Below, piece after piece: positions 1 to 8,248 of a stretch of 64,000 nt of DNA. The DNA lies in the NCBI RefSeq assembly GCF_014192375.1, contig NZ_JACHXV010000004.1, positions 124,001 through 188,000 of the forward strand, written 5' to 3'. Below the pieces are notes generated by a model. That model saw only the letters and a list, made by a program, of their open reading frames with translations. It made no database searches and was not told the DNA's origin. The translations under genes and the position numbers were made by a program. The DNA is from Endobacter medicaginis (lineage in GTDB: Bacteria; Pseudomonadota; Alphaproteobacteria; Acetobacterales; Acetobacteraceae). Every line of letters begins with the position of its first letter. The stretch's first letter is position 1.

Positions 1-282
1 TCCCGCACCCACCGCCGACTTGAACCAGGCGGCCACGAAGCTGGAGGCCTTACGCCCGGCCTTGACCAGGATACGCCCTTGCCCGCCCGGCCTGCTGACA
101 TCGGCACTGACCCCGCCCCAGGGCTGCTTGCTGTGGATGCTGTGACCCGCTTCCTGGAACGAGAATGCCTGCACGCCGGCGACATCGAAGAAGACCTCGT
201 TGTCGCGCATCGTCACCGCAAACGCGGCACTGGCAATGACACCTGCCAGAGCGGCGCAGGGCAGGATGAGCTTGTTTCGCAT
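1..282 (-). CDS. Secreted protein of unknown function, N-terminal part only
   Basis: I do not recognise the family. The reading frame is open from an ATG at 282 to the window edge (94 codons, no stop), so the 3' end is missing. It starts MRNKLILPCAAL and has a clean signal peptide (basic n-region, hydrophobic core, AFA cleavage site near residue 22), so the product is probably exported to the periplasm. The mature part visible is a small, Gly- and Ser-containing domain with no cysteine. A GGGAG ribosome site lies just upstream of the ATG, which fixes the start. The gene points away from tetR, so the spacer 283-636 is a divergent promoter region. Confidence 0.6.
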   Translation of the reverse strand, partial: MRNKLILPCAALAGVIASAAFAVTMRDNEVFFDVAGVQAFSFQEAGHSIHSKQPWGGVSADVSRPGGQGRILVKAGRKASSFVAAWFKSAVGAG

Positions 283-636
283 TGATGTTCTCCCGACCGG
301 AATGGACGCAGCGCGCCAAAACTGGTCGTGGATCGACACCACTTCAATATGAATCGTTACAAAATCGGGAAGTTTTTTATTCCCTGTTTCCGAATTTTTT
401 CTATCCCGATTTGGCGGACCGCACCAGTTCGAGTGCATGGCTGTGGTCGCCGGACTGGTGGACGCGTCTGGTGCTGGACATGGAGATCCTTTGCGTCCGC
501 AAGAAAGCACGGTCGTAAGTCGCCCGAATGGTCGGTCCCCGCAACGTCAGACTGGCTCAATACGATACGATACCATATGGAATTGAATTACGGATGGACT
601 TGGATTACGGATCGCTGGACGGCAGGGAGAACGACC
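283..636. other. Divergent intergenic region, 354 bases, with inverted and direct repeats
   Basis: No convincing gene is present. The first half (about 340-412) is AT-rich against a GC-rich background. It holds a 9-base inverted repeat, AAATCGGGA at 362-370 and TCCCGATTT at 404-412. A smaller one, GGGAA/TTCCC, is nested at 367-384. Nearer tetR, ATTACGGAT occurs twice (587-595 and 604-612), TACGA/TACGATAC repeats occur around 560-573, and CCATATGG is an 8-base palindrome close by. These are plausible regulator sites for the divergent pair, including TetR autoregulation. That role is inferred from position only. Confidence 0.45.
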
Positions 637-1269
637 ATGGCGCGCCGGCGTGAGCGACAACGCCCGACCCGAGAGCAGACCGGCGAGCAGATCCTCGACG
701 GCGCGGCACAGGCCTTCGCGGAGCGGGGCTTTCACGGGGCGTCGCTCGACAACATCGCCGGACGCGTCGGTCTCACCAAGGGCGCGTTCCAGTCGAGCTT
801 CCGCTCCAAGGAGGAGCTGTTTCTGGCGCTCTACGACCGCGTGATCCTGCGCATCCACGAACGGCTGGTCACGGCCCTGCGCAGTGTCAACGACGACGAC
901 ATCTCGCTGGTGGACGCGCTGCGTGGTTTCGCGCGCGCCTACCCGCTCGATCGCAACTGGTATCTGCTCAACGCGGAATTCACCCTCTATGCGATCCGGC
1001 AGCCCGCGATCGCGCCGATGCTGGCGGAGCGCAAGCGCCGCCTGCTCGACGACATCGCCGGGACCATCGAGGATTTCCTCCGCCGGCGCGGCGCGCGCCT
1101 CGCCGCGGCACCCGAGCGCGTCGCGCGCCTGCTGATGGCGATCTACGACGGCAACCTCGCACAGAGCCTGGTCGATCCGCAGGCCATCGCCCCCGGGGAG
1201 CTCCTGGTCGATCTCGGCGTGCCGCTACTGGAATCGCTGATCCAGCCCGACGGGCAGGCTGGCGCATGA
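637..1269 (+). CDS. TetR/AcrR family transcriptional regulator
   Basis: A 210-residue one-component regulator. Residues about 17-62 form the TetR DNA-binding domain (helix-turn-helix around 35-56, ending in RSKEELF); the rest is a helical ligand-binding domain of family-typical size. The frame is open further upstream, but the ATG at 637 has a CAGGGAGA ribosome site and gives the normal N terminus (MARRRERQRP). The stop overlaps the acyl-CoA synthetase start by four bases (ATGA), so the two are translationally coupled. Since the partners are an acyl-CoA synthetase and a lipase, a fatty acid or acyl-CoA is the likely effector, as for FadR/PsrA-type TetR proteins. The effector itself is not visible in the sequence. 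Confidence 0.85.
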   Translation: MARRRERQRPTREQTGEQILDGAAQAFAERGFHGASLDNIAGRVGLTKGAFQSSFRSKEELFLALYDRVILRIHERLVTALRSVNDDDISLVDALRGFARAYPLDRNWYLLNAEFTLYAIRQPAIAPMLAERKRRLLDDIAGTIEDFLRRRGARLAAAPERVARLLMAIYDGNLAQSLVDPQAIAPGELLVDLGVPLLESLIQPDGQAGA

Positions 1270-3254
1270 ACCACCGTCCGGCCGGAGGGAACGCCGCGCC
1301 GGCGTTCGACGCGCGCCAGGCGTCGCTGCGCACCATGACGGAGATCCGGGCCATCGAGCCGTTCGGACTGCCTCCCGATCTGCCGTGCAACACCTACGCT
1401 GTTCTCTGCCGGGCCGCAGGGAAGACACCGGATCGGATCGCGCTGAGTTTCTTCGCCGAGGCGCGTGCGTTTCGCCGGGCGCGGCACTGGAGCTTTGCCG
1501 AGCTTCTCGGCGAGGTCACCAAATTCGCCAACGTGCTCTACGGACTCGGCATTCGGGCGGACGACGTCACCGCGATCATGCTGCCCAACCTGCCGGAGAC
1601 GCACATGGCGCTCTGGGGGGCGGAGGCGGCCGGGATCGCGATGCCGCTCAACCCGCTGAGCGAGGTCAGCATGCTGGCCGCGCTGCTCAACGCGGCGAAG
1701 GCCCGCGTGCTGGTGACGCTGTCGCCGTTTCCAGGCACGGATCTGCATGAGAAGGCCACTGCCCTCGCCCGGATGGTACCGACATTGCGGCACATTCTGC
1801 TGATCGATCCGGCGGCCCATGTGCGCGGCTTGCGCGGCGTCGCCGCCCGGCTGACGTCATGGCGCTCACGTCTGCGCCACGCGGCGTTTCCGCCGGAAGT
1901 CAGCGTGTCGTCCTTGGCCGTGCGGATGCGGACGGCGCAGAGCCTTGCCCTGCGGGGTGCGCGCCTGATCGCGCCGACCGACATTGCGTCGTATTTCGCG
2001 ACCGGGGGCACCACAGGCCTGCCGAAGATCGCGGTGCGCACGCATGGGCAGGAAGTCGCCAACGTGTGGATGATGACGCGCACGCTCGGCGGCGCGATCA
2101 GCAGCGAGTCGACGATGTTCTGCGGCCTGCCGCTGTTTCACGTCAATGCAGCGCTGGTCAGCGGACTTGCCTGTTTCCTGCGCGGCGCGCGCGTCGTGCT
2201 CGGCAGCCCGCAGGGCTTCCGGGGACCGGGGCTGATCGACCATTTCTGGCAGATCGTCGAACATTACCGCATCAATACGTTCAGCGCCGTGCCGACCGTG
2301 CTGGTGGCACTGCTCGACCGGCCGGTGGGCGCGTCCGACATCTCGTCACTCGCCTGCGTGTTCTGCGGCGCAGCCCCCCTTTCGGCCGATCTGCTGCGCC
2401 GCTTCGAGGCCCATGCCGGCGTGGCCGTCATCGAGGGCTACGGCCTGACCGAGACGGCCTGTGCCGCGGCGGTCAACCCGATCGAGGGGGAGCGCCAGCC
2501 GGGATCCGTCGGCTTCGCCCTGCCGCTGACCGAGATCCGGATCCTCCTGCGCGACGCCGAGGGACGCTTCATCCGCGATGCGGCGCCCGACGAGGTCGGC
2601 ACGGTCGCGATCTGCGGTCCGCATGTGTTCAGCGGCTATCTTGATGGATCGCACAACAAGGGGCTGTGGATCGATCGGGGCGATGGCCGGCGCTGGCTCG
2701 ACACCGGCGATCTGGGGCGGCTCGACGCGCGCGGCTGCCTGTGGCTCACCGGCCGGGCGAAGGACCTGATCATCCGCGGCGGCCACAACATCGACCCTGC
2801 GATCATCGAGGAAGCGCTGCTGCGGCACCCGGCCGTGCTGCACGCCGCGGCGATCGGCCGCCCGGACGCCTATGCCGGCGAGATCCCTGTCGCCTATGTG
2901 CAGCTCCGCCCCGGCGCCACCACGACGCCTGCGGCCCTGCTCGCCGATGTGTCCGGCCAGATCGCCGAGCGCGCGGCCATTCCCAGGGCGATCATGATCC
3001 TCGACGCGATGCCGCTGACACCGGTCGGCAAGATCCACAAACCCAGCCTGCGTCTTCTCGAATTGACCGAACTGGCGACGTCGCAGCTGCGAGAGCGCGG
3101 GATTGCGTTCTCATCCGTACGCGCGGAACCCGGATCCGAAGGCGTCCCGACCCTCGTGGTGCACGCCGGATCCTCATCGCAATCCGCCGTCCTCGGGGCG
3201 TTCGAGCCGCTCGGGACGCCCGTCCTCTTCACCCAGGACGCCGGCGGAGGGTGA
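1266..3254 (+). CDS. Acyl-CoA synthetase (AMP-dependent synthetase/ligase)
   Basis: Activates a carboxylic acid, probably a fatty acid, to acyl-CoA through an acyl-AMP intermediate in the cytoplasm. The 662-residue protein shows the ANL-superfamily motifs: the P-loop FATGGTTGLPK near residue 245, EGYGLTET near 389, the TGDLGRLD hinge region, GRAKDLIIRGGHNI, and the C-terminal catalytic lysine in TPVGKIHKP near 588. It is slightly long, with about 60 extra residues after the last motif. The start overlaps the tetR stop, and a secreted lipase follows 93 bases downstream. Together these suggest use of extracellular lipids: the lipase frees the fatty acid and this enzyme activates it. Chain-length preference cannot be read from the sequence. 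Confidence 0.85.
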   Translation: MNHRPAGGNAAPAFDARQASLRTMTEIRAIEPFGLPPDLPCNTYAVLCRAAGKTPDRIALSFFAEARAFRRARHWSFAELLGEVTKFANVLYGLGIRADDVTAIMLPNLPETHMALWGAEAAGIAMPLNPLSEVSMLAALLNAAKARVLVTLSPFPGTDLHEKATALARMVPTLRHILLIDPAAHVRGLRGVAARLTSWRSRLRHAAFPPEVSVSSLAVRMRTAQSLALRGARLIAPTDIASYFATGGTTGLPKIAVRTHGQEVANVWMMTRTLGGAISSESTMFCGLPLFHVNAALVSGLACFLRGARVVLGSPQGFRGPGLIDHFWQIVEHYRINTFSAVPTVLVALLDRPVGASDISSLACVFCGAAPLSADLLRRFEAHAGVAVIEGYGLTETACAAAVNPIEGERQPGSVGFALPLTEIRILLRDAEGRFIRDAAPDEVGTVAICGPHVFSGYLDGSHNKGLWIDRGDGRRWLDTGDLGRLDARGCLWLTGRAKDLIIRGGHNIDPAIIEEALLRHPAVLHAAAIGRPDAYAGEIPVAYVQLRPGATTTPAALLADVSGQIAERAAIPRAIMILDAMPLTPVGKIHKPSLRLLELTELATSQLRERGIAFSSVRAEPGSEGVPTLVVHAGSSSQSAVLGAFEPLGTPVLFTQDAGGG

Positions 3255-3347
3255 AGATCGCAACACGAACGCAGAGGAAAGGAGGCCCCGGTCCGATTGG
3301 AGAGATGTGATCGTCACGCCTGACAATGACAAAAAAGGAAACGTCCG

Positions 3348-4760
3348 TTGAGAAACAAAACAAGATCGAGGCGCCTGCTCGGCGTGATCGCCGCGGCCGC
3401 GGCAGCTGTCGGCCTGGGCGGGGGCGCACAGTCAGCCGCGGCCATTCCGCTGCCGGCGGAGGATGCGTTCTACACGCCGCCGCCGAATCTGGCCTCCCTG
3501 CCCAATGGCGCCATCATCCGTCAGCGGGATGCCGTCTTCGGTCTCAGTCCGAGCGGCGTCGCGAAACTGGCGGCGGATGCTTTCGGCCTCGCCGCAGGCC
3601 AGCTCCTGTCGTCCGCAACGCAGGCGATCGCCAATGGCTTCGTGACCTACCAGGTTCTCTACAAATCCACCGATGGCGCCGGAGCGCCGGTCGCGGAAGC
3701 AGCGACGATCCTGATCCCGAACCTGCCCTGGGCCGGTTCCGGCACGCGCCCGGTGATTTCCTATCAGACGGCCGAGGACTCGGTCTCGACAAATTGCCAG
3801 CCGTCCTATGTCCTGCAGGCCGGCCTGCTCGCGCAAGGAGGGGGCGCCCTGTCGGGCTCGCTGGAGGCGCTGCTCGCCCTGCCGGCGCTGCTGAAGGGGT
3901 ATGCCATCGTCTATCCCGACTATGAGGGACCGCAATCACAATGGCTCGCCGGCCCGCAGGCGGGACATGCGACGCTCGACGGCCTGAGAGCGGCACTGCA
4001 TTCCGGGCACGGGCTGAGCCCATCGACGCAGGTCGCGCTGTGGGGCTATTCGGGCGGCGGCGGCGCTACCGCGTGGACGGCAACGCTCGCCGGGTCCTAC
4101 GCGCCGGAGTTGAACGTCGTCGGTGCTGCCATCGGGGCCACCTCCAATTCCGACCTTGCCGCGGTGTTCAAATCCGTCGACGGCAGCCTGATCGTGGGCT
4201 TCCTGCCCACAGGCATCGTAGGGACGACGCGAGCGACACCGATCGATCTCGGCCAGGTTCTGACGAATGACGGCATAGCCCTGGTCCAGAAGGCAGCCGA
4301 TCCGAACAAGTGCCTCGGACAGGAGATCCTGACCTTCGCGACGGCGGGTCGAATGGAGAAATACTCCGTCGATCCAAACAGGGATTTCACCCAGATTCCG
4401 ATCGTCAGGCAGTTGCTGACGGCAAACAGCATCGTCGGGCAGAGCGTCGCGCCAGCATTGCCGATCCTCAACTACCATGAGGCCTTCGACAAGGTCGTGC
4501 CGGTCTCGGCGGACAATGCCATGGCCCAGCAATGGTGCCGTGCCGGGACATCCGTTGAGATCATCCGTTATTCCACGCCGATCGTCATCGATCCCACCCG
4601 ACTGGCCGGGCATGTGCTGGGCGCAGCGGAGGGATATCTCGCGGCCCTGCAGTACATCTCCAACCGCTTCGCCGGACTGCCGCAACGCAATGACTGCCCC
4701 AATGCCAATCTGTGGGCAGGGCTGCCGCTGCTGCCCTATCTGCCGGGCCTGGCACGCTGA
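3348..4760 (+). CDS. Secreted lipase (LIP/secretory lipase family)
   Basis: A 470-residue alpha/beta-hydrolase that resembles the secretory lipase (LIP) family, expected to cleave triacylglycerols or other esters outside the cytoplasm. It has a signal peptide (basic MRNKTRSRRLL, alanine-rich core, cleavage near SAAA-IP at about residue 32). The nucleophile elbow GYSGG places Ser at residue 235. Likely acid and base residues are the Asp in HEAFDKVVP and the His in RLAGHVLG. Paired cysteines fit an exported enzyme. The start is TTG at 3348, supported by an AAAAGGAA ribosome site eight bases upstream. It lies directly after tetR and the acyl-CoA synthetase and probably shares their transcript. 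Confidence 0.85.
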   Translation: MRNKTRSRRLLGVIAAAAAAVGLGGGAQSAAAIPLPAEDAFYTPPPNLASLPNGAIIRQRDAVFGLSPSGVAKLAADAFGLAAGQLLSSATQAIANGFVTYQVLYKSTDGAGAPVAEAATILIPNLPWAGSGTRPVISYQTAEDSVSTNCQPSYVLQAGLLAQGGGALSGSLEALLALPALLKGYAIVYPDYEGPQSQWLAGPQAGHATLDGLRAALHSGHGLSPSTQVALWGYSGGGGATAWTATLAGSYAPELNVVGAAIGATSNSDLAAVFKSVDGSLIVGFLPTGIVGTTRATPIDLGQVLTNDGIALVQKAADPNKCLGQEILTFATAGRMEKYSVDPNRDFTQIPIVRQLLTANSIVGQSVAPALPILNYHEAFDKVVPVSADNAMAQQWCRAGTSVEIIRYSTPIVIDPTRLAGHVLGAAEGYLAALQYISNRFAGLPQRNDCPNANLWAGLPLLPYLPGLAR

Positions 4761-4768
4761 CCCGCAGG

Positions 4769-4793
4769 CCCGCTCCGGGGATGCCGGGGCGGG
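4769..4793. terminator. Hairpin between convergent lipase and hom genes
   Basis: CCCGCTCCGG and CCGGGGCGGG form a 10-pair stem with one G-T pair around a five-base loop, between two convergent genes. There is no T-run on either side, so termination is plausible but not certain. Confidence 0.4.
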
Positions 4794-4820
4794 TCTGTCG
4801 CGGCGGATTCACAACACCCT

Positions 4821-6164
4821 CTAGCCGGCCTCGATGCGGATCATCGCCGGCGGTTCCAGAACCACCGACAGGCCGGCGAGGCGCTCGATCGCCTTCTGCA
4901 TCGACGATTCGCCGGTCTCGTGAGTGAGCAGCACGATCGCCACCGCCTCGCCGGGCGCGCGGCCGTGCTGCAGCATGCTTTTCAGCGACACGCCCGCATC
5001 GCGCAGGGCGGCGGCGACCTCGGCGATCACGCCGGGACGGTCGGTGACGTTCAGCCTCAGGTAATAGGCGCCGCGATGCTGGCTCATCGGCATCGAGCTC
5101 GCCGATTGCAGCGTCGCACTCGCTGCCCCCCAGACCGGAGCGGCATGGCCGCGGGCGAGGTCGATCAGGTCGGCGACCACCGCGGTCGCGGTCGGGCCCG
5201 CGCCGGCGCCGCGCCCTTCGAGCATCACCCGGCCCACGAAATCGCCCTCGGCCACCACCGCGTTGAACACGCCCTCGACCTGAGCCACGGGTGCGGATTG
5301 CGGCACCAGGCAGGGATGCACCCGCGTCTCGATGCCGGCAGCGCTGCGGCTGGCGATGCCGAGCAGCTTGATGCGGTAGCCGAGCTGGCGGGCGAAATCG
5401 ATGTCCTGCGCGCTGATGCGGCGGATGCCCTCGACATGCACGGAGGCGAAATCCACCGGCCGGCCGAAGGCGAGCGCGGCGAGGATGGCGAGCTTGTGGG
5501 CGGCGTCGATGCCGTCGATGTCGGTGGAGGGATCGGCCTCGGCATAGCCGAGCGCCTGCGCATCGGCGAGCACAGAGGCGAAGTCGCGCCCGGTCTCGCG
5601 CATGGTGGTCAGGATGTAGTTGCAGGTGCCGTTGAGGATGCCACCGATCCGGGTCAGACGGTCGGCGGCCAGCCCCTCGCGCACCGCCTTGATGACCGGG
5701 ATGCCGCCGGCCACCGCCGCCTCGAAGGCGAGGGCCACGCCGCGGCTCTCGGCCAGCCGGGCGAGGCGCGCGCCATGCACGGCGATCAGCGCCTTGTTGG
5801 CGGTGACCACCGGCTTGCCGGCGTCGAGTGCGGCCTCGACCAGTCGCGCCGCCGGCCCGTCCGCCCCGCCGATCAGCTCGACCACGACATCCACCTCGGG
5901 GTCGGTGGCGAGGGCGCCGCTGTCGTCGTGCCAGCGCAGGTCGGAGACGTCGATGCCGCGCTCGCGGGCACGGTCGCGCGCCGAGATCGCGGTAACCACG
6001 ATCGGCCGGCCGGCGCGCGCGGCAACGAGATCGGCATTGGCGCGCAGCAGGCGCACCACCCCCGCGCCCACCGTGCCGAGCCCGGCGATGCCGATGCGCA
6101 GGGCGGTGGTGCAGGCGCGGTCCGCGCCGTGCTGGCGGGGCTTTTCGGCGACGTCGCTCATCAT
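4821..6164 (-). CDS. hom: Homoserine dehydrogenase
   Basis: Reduces L-aspartate semialdehyde to L-homoserine with NAD(P)H, the branch to threonine and methionine. The 447-residue form has an N-terminal Rossmann fold (IAGLGTVGAGV, residues 26-36), the central catalytic domain with GGILNGTCNYI and ADPSTDIDGIDAAHK, and a C-terminal ACT domain (LNVTDRPGVIAEVA) that usually gives threonine feedback control. The frame is open upstream to 6218, but those codons lie inside the aminotransferase gene. Two adjacent ATGs at 6164 and 6161 are the natural starts, ten bases after the aminotransferase stop. The two genes form an amino-acid operon. Confidence 0.95.
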   Translation of the reverse strand: MMSDVAEKPRQHGADRACTTALRIGIAGLGTVGAGVVRLLRANADLVAARAGRPIVVTAISARDRARERGIDVSDLRWHDDSGALATDPEVDVVVELIGGADGPAARLVEAALDAGKPVVTANKALIAVHGARLARLAESRGVALAFEAAVAGGIPVIKAVREGLAADRLTRIGGILNGTCNYILTTMRETGRDFASVLADAQALGYAEADPSTDIDGIDAAHKLAILAALAFGRPVDFASVHVEGIRRISAQDIDFARQLGYRIKLLGIASRSAAGIETRVHPCLVPQSAPVAQVEGVFNAVVAEGDFVGRVMLEGRGAGAGPTATAVVADLIDLARGHAAPVWGAASATLQSASSMPMSQHRGAYYLRLNVTDRPGVIAEVAAALRDAGVSLKSMLQHGRAPGEAVAIVLLTHETGESSMQKAIERLAGLSVVLEPPAMIRIEAG

Positions 6165-6174
6165 CGGGTCCGCT

Positions 6175-7407
6175 TCAGGAGGCTTTTTCGAGCGACGCGC
6201 CGGTGTCGGTGTCGGCACCCGGCGAGTTCTGCCGCCCGGTCAGGAAGGCGCGGATGTTGCGCGTCGCCTGGCGCAGGCGCTGGGTGTTCTCGACCAGGCC
6301 GATGCGCACGAAGCCGTCGCCATGCTCGCCGAAGCCCAGCCCGGGGGCGACCGCCACGCCGGCATTGGCCAGCAGCAGCTTGGAGAACTCCACGCTGCCG
6401 AGATGGGCGTATTTCGGCGGGATCGGCGCCCAGGCGAACATCGAGCCGTCGGGAGCAGGCACGTCCCAGCCGGCCGCCGACAGGCCGCGCAGCAGCACGT
6501 CGCGGCGCTCCTTGTAGAGCGCGCGGATGTCGGCGACGCAGTCCTGCGGCCCGTTGAGCGCGGTGACGGCGGCGACCTGGATCGGGGTGAAGGCGCCGTA
6601 GTCGAGATAGGACTTGATGCGCGTCAGCGCGGAAATCAGATGCGGGTTGCCGGCGGCAAATCCCATCCGCCAGCCGGCCATCGAATAGGTCTTCGACATC
6701 GAGGTGAACTCGACGGCGATCTCCTTCGCCCCCTCCACCTGCAGGATCGAGGGCGGCGGGGTGTCGCCGAAATAGATCTCGCAATAGGCGAGATCCGACA
6801 GGATCCAGATGCCCTCGCGGCGGCAGAAGGCGACGATTTCCTTGTAAAAGTCGAGATCGGCGACGAAGGCGGTCGGGTTGGACGGGAAGTTGACGATCAG
6901 CGCGGTCGGTTTGGGCACCGAATGGCGCACCGCGCGGTCGAGCGCGCGCAGCATCTCCTCGCCCGGCTCGGCCGGGATCGAGCGCACCGAGGCGCCGGCG
7001 ATGATGAAGCCGAACTGGTGGATTGGATAGGACGGGTTGGGCACCAGGATGGTGTCGCCCGGGCTGGTGATGGCGGAAGCGAGATTGGCCAGCCCTTCCT
7101 TGGAGCCGATGGTGGCCACCACCTCGGTCTCCGGGTCGAGCTTCACGCCGAAGCGGCGCGCGTAGTAGCCGGCGAGGGCCTTGCGCAGGCCGGGGATGCC
7201 CTTGGAGGTCGAATAGCGGTGGCTGCGCGGGTCGGCGACGGTCTCGACCAGCTTCGCGACGATATGCGGCGGGGTCGGGCTGTCGGGATTGCCCATGCCG
7301 AGATCGATGATGTCCTCACCGGCGGCGCGCGCGGCGGCCTTGGCCTTGTTCACCTCGGCGAACACGTAGGGCGGCAGGCGGCGGATGCGGTGGAATTCTT
7401 CGGTCAT
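6175..7407 (-). CDS. alaC: Class I aminotransferase, AlaC / LL-DAP-aminotransferase type
   Basis: A pyridoxal-phosphate aminotransferase of 410 residues. The PLP lysine is K239 in SMSKTYSMAGW; other landmarks are LGMGNPDSPTPP, PNPSYPIH and NFPSNPTA. The sequence fits the alphaproteobacterial group placed immediately before hom, which is annotated either as alanine (glutamate-pyruvate) transaminase AlaC or as LL-diaminopimelate aminotransferase. I favour the alanine/glutamate role because no other diaminopimelate gene is nearby. A GTG lies one codon before the chosen ATG at 7407; either could be used. It precedes hom by ten bases and is probably cotranscribed with it. Confidence 0.8.
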   Translation of the reverse strand: MTEEFHRIRRLPPYVFAEVNKAKAAARAAGEDIIDLGMGNPDSPTPPHIVAKLVETVADPRSHRYSTSKGIPGLRKALAGYYARRFGVKLDPETEVVATIGSKEGLANLASAITSPGDTILVPNPSYPIHQFGFIIAGASVRSIPAEPGEEMLRALDRAVRHSVPKPTALIVNFPSNPTAFVADLDFYKEIVAFCRREGIWILSDLAYCEIYFGDTPPPSILQVEGAKEIAVEFTSMSKTYSMAGWRMGFAAGNPHLISALTRIKSYLDYGAFTPIQVAAVTALNGPQDCVADIRALYKERRDVLLRGLSAAGWDVPAPDGSMFAWAPIPPKYAHLGSVEFSKLLLANAGVAVAPGLGFGEHGDGFVRIGLVENTQRLRQATRNIRAFLTGRQNSPGADTDTGASLEKAS

Positions 7408-7543
7408 CACTCAGGTCTCGGTTGAACGTCCCCGTGCGCCGGTGGCGGGCACGGGGCTGGCAGCAAACGCGCTCGGAGCGGGCAGCGCAAGCACGAACAG
7501 GCATCGCAGGGCTCGTCCATGCGTCATTTTCGACCCCGCCCCC

Positions 7544-8248
7544 TCACGGGGCGATCGTCACCGCCCCGGCGCCGTTGCGGCGGAGGATGTCGGCGAGCGC
7601 TCCCGAGCGCTTCAGCCCGTCGACAAAAGCGCTCAGCGCGTCGATCGCCTCCACCCCCTTGTCGGCGGAGGTGCCGATCGCCTGGCCGATGGTCATGAAC
7701 GCACCGTCCAGCAGACGCAGGCCGCCCAGGCGCTGACGGTCGGCCTCGAGCTGCTGGCGCACCCCGGCCGCCACCTCGCAGCCCTGGGCGATGAATTGCG
7801 GCACCACCTCCTGCGAGGTCGGCACGCGGACGATCCGGGCATGCCGCAGGTGGCGGGTGAGGAACAGGTCATAGGCGCTGGCGGTCGCGGTCACGACGCG
7901 GTGGGCCGCATCGTCCACCTCGTCAAGGTCGCGGATCGGCGAGGTATTCGCCACCAGATAGCAGCCCTCGATCAGCACGTAGGGCGGGGTGAAGGCGATG
8001 CCCTGCCCGCGCTCGGGATCGACGGCGAAGAAGCCGATATCGGCCTGCCCGTGCCGCACCGCTTCCACCGCCTGCCTGGCGGAATCGACCACCAGATGCG
8101 TGACCTCGACGCCGAGCTCATGCGCGAGCGCTGCGGCGATGTCGACCGACACACCGCTCACGCTGCCATCCGCCGCGCGTCGCGCCAGCACCGCGTTGCC
8201 CGGATTGATCGCCGCGCGCAGCCGGCCGTCGGGAGCGAGGGCGGACAT
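7544..8248 (-). CDS. Solute-binding-protein family 3 domain protein without signal peptide
   Basis: A 234-residue protein with the fold of polar-amino-acid ABC-transporter binding proteins: GVSVDIAAALAHELG, the ADIGFFAVDPER segment, and a second lobe with an amphipathic C-terminal helix (LSAFVDGLKRSGAL). It lacks the usual export signal and starts directly with the mature domain (MSALAPDGRLRAAINPGN). The ATG has a TGATG one-base overlap with the stop of the upstream lipoprotein gene, so the start is well fixed. No ABC permease or ATPase gene is nearby. It is therefore either a cytoplasmic ligand-sensing protein or an enzyme-like derivative; the ligand is unknown. Confidence 0.75.
   Translation of the reverse strand: MSALAPDGRLRAAINPGNAVLARRAADGSVSGVSVDIAAALAHELGVEVTHLVVDSARQAVEAVRHGQADIGFFAVDPERGQGIAFTPPYVLIEGCYLVANTSPIRDLDEVDDAAHRVVTATASAYDLFLTRHLRHARIVRVPTSQEVVPQFIAQGCEVAAGVRQQLEADRQRLGGLRLLDGAFMTIGQAIGTSADKGVEAIDALSAFVDGLKRSGALADILRRNGAGAVTIAP

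Noticed and set aside
50-319. An 89-codon minus-strand frame at the left edge
   Set aside because: The frame starting at ATG 282 gives a proper signal peptide and ribosome site; this one gives Arg/Cys/Gly-rich sequence without structure.
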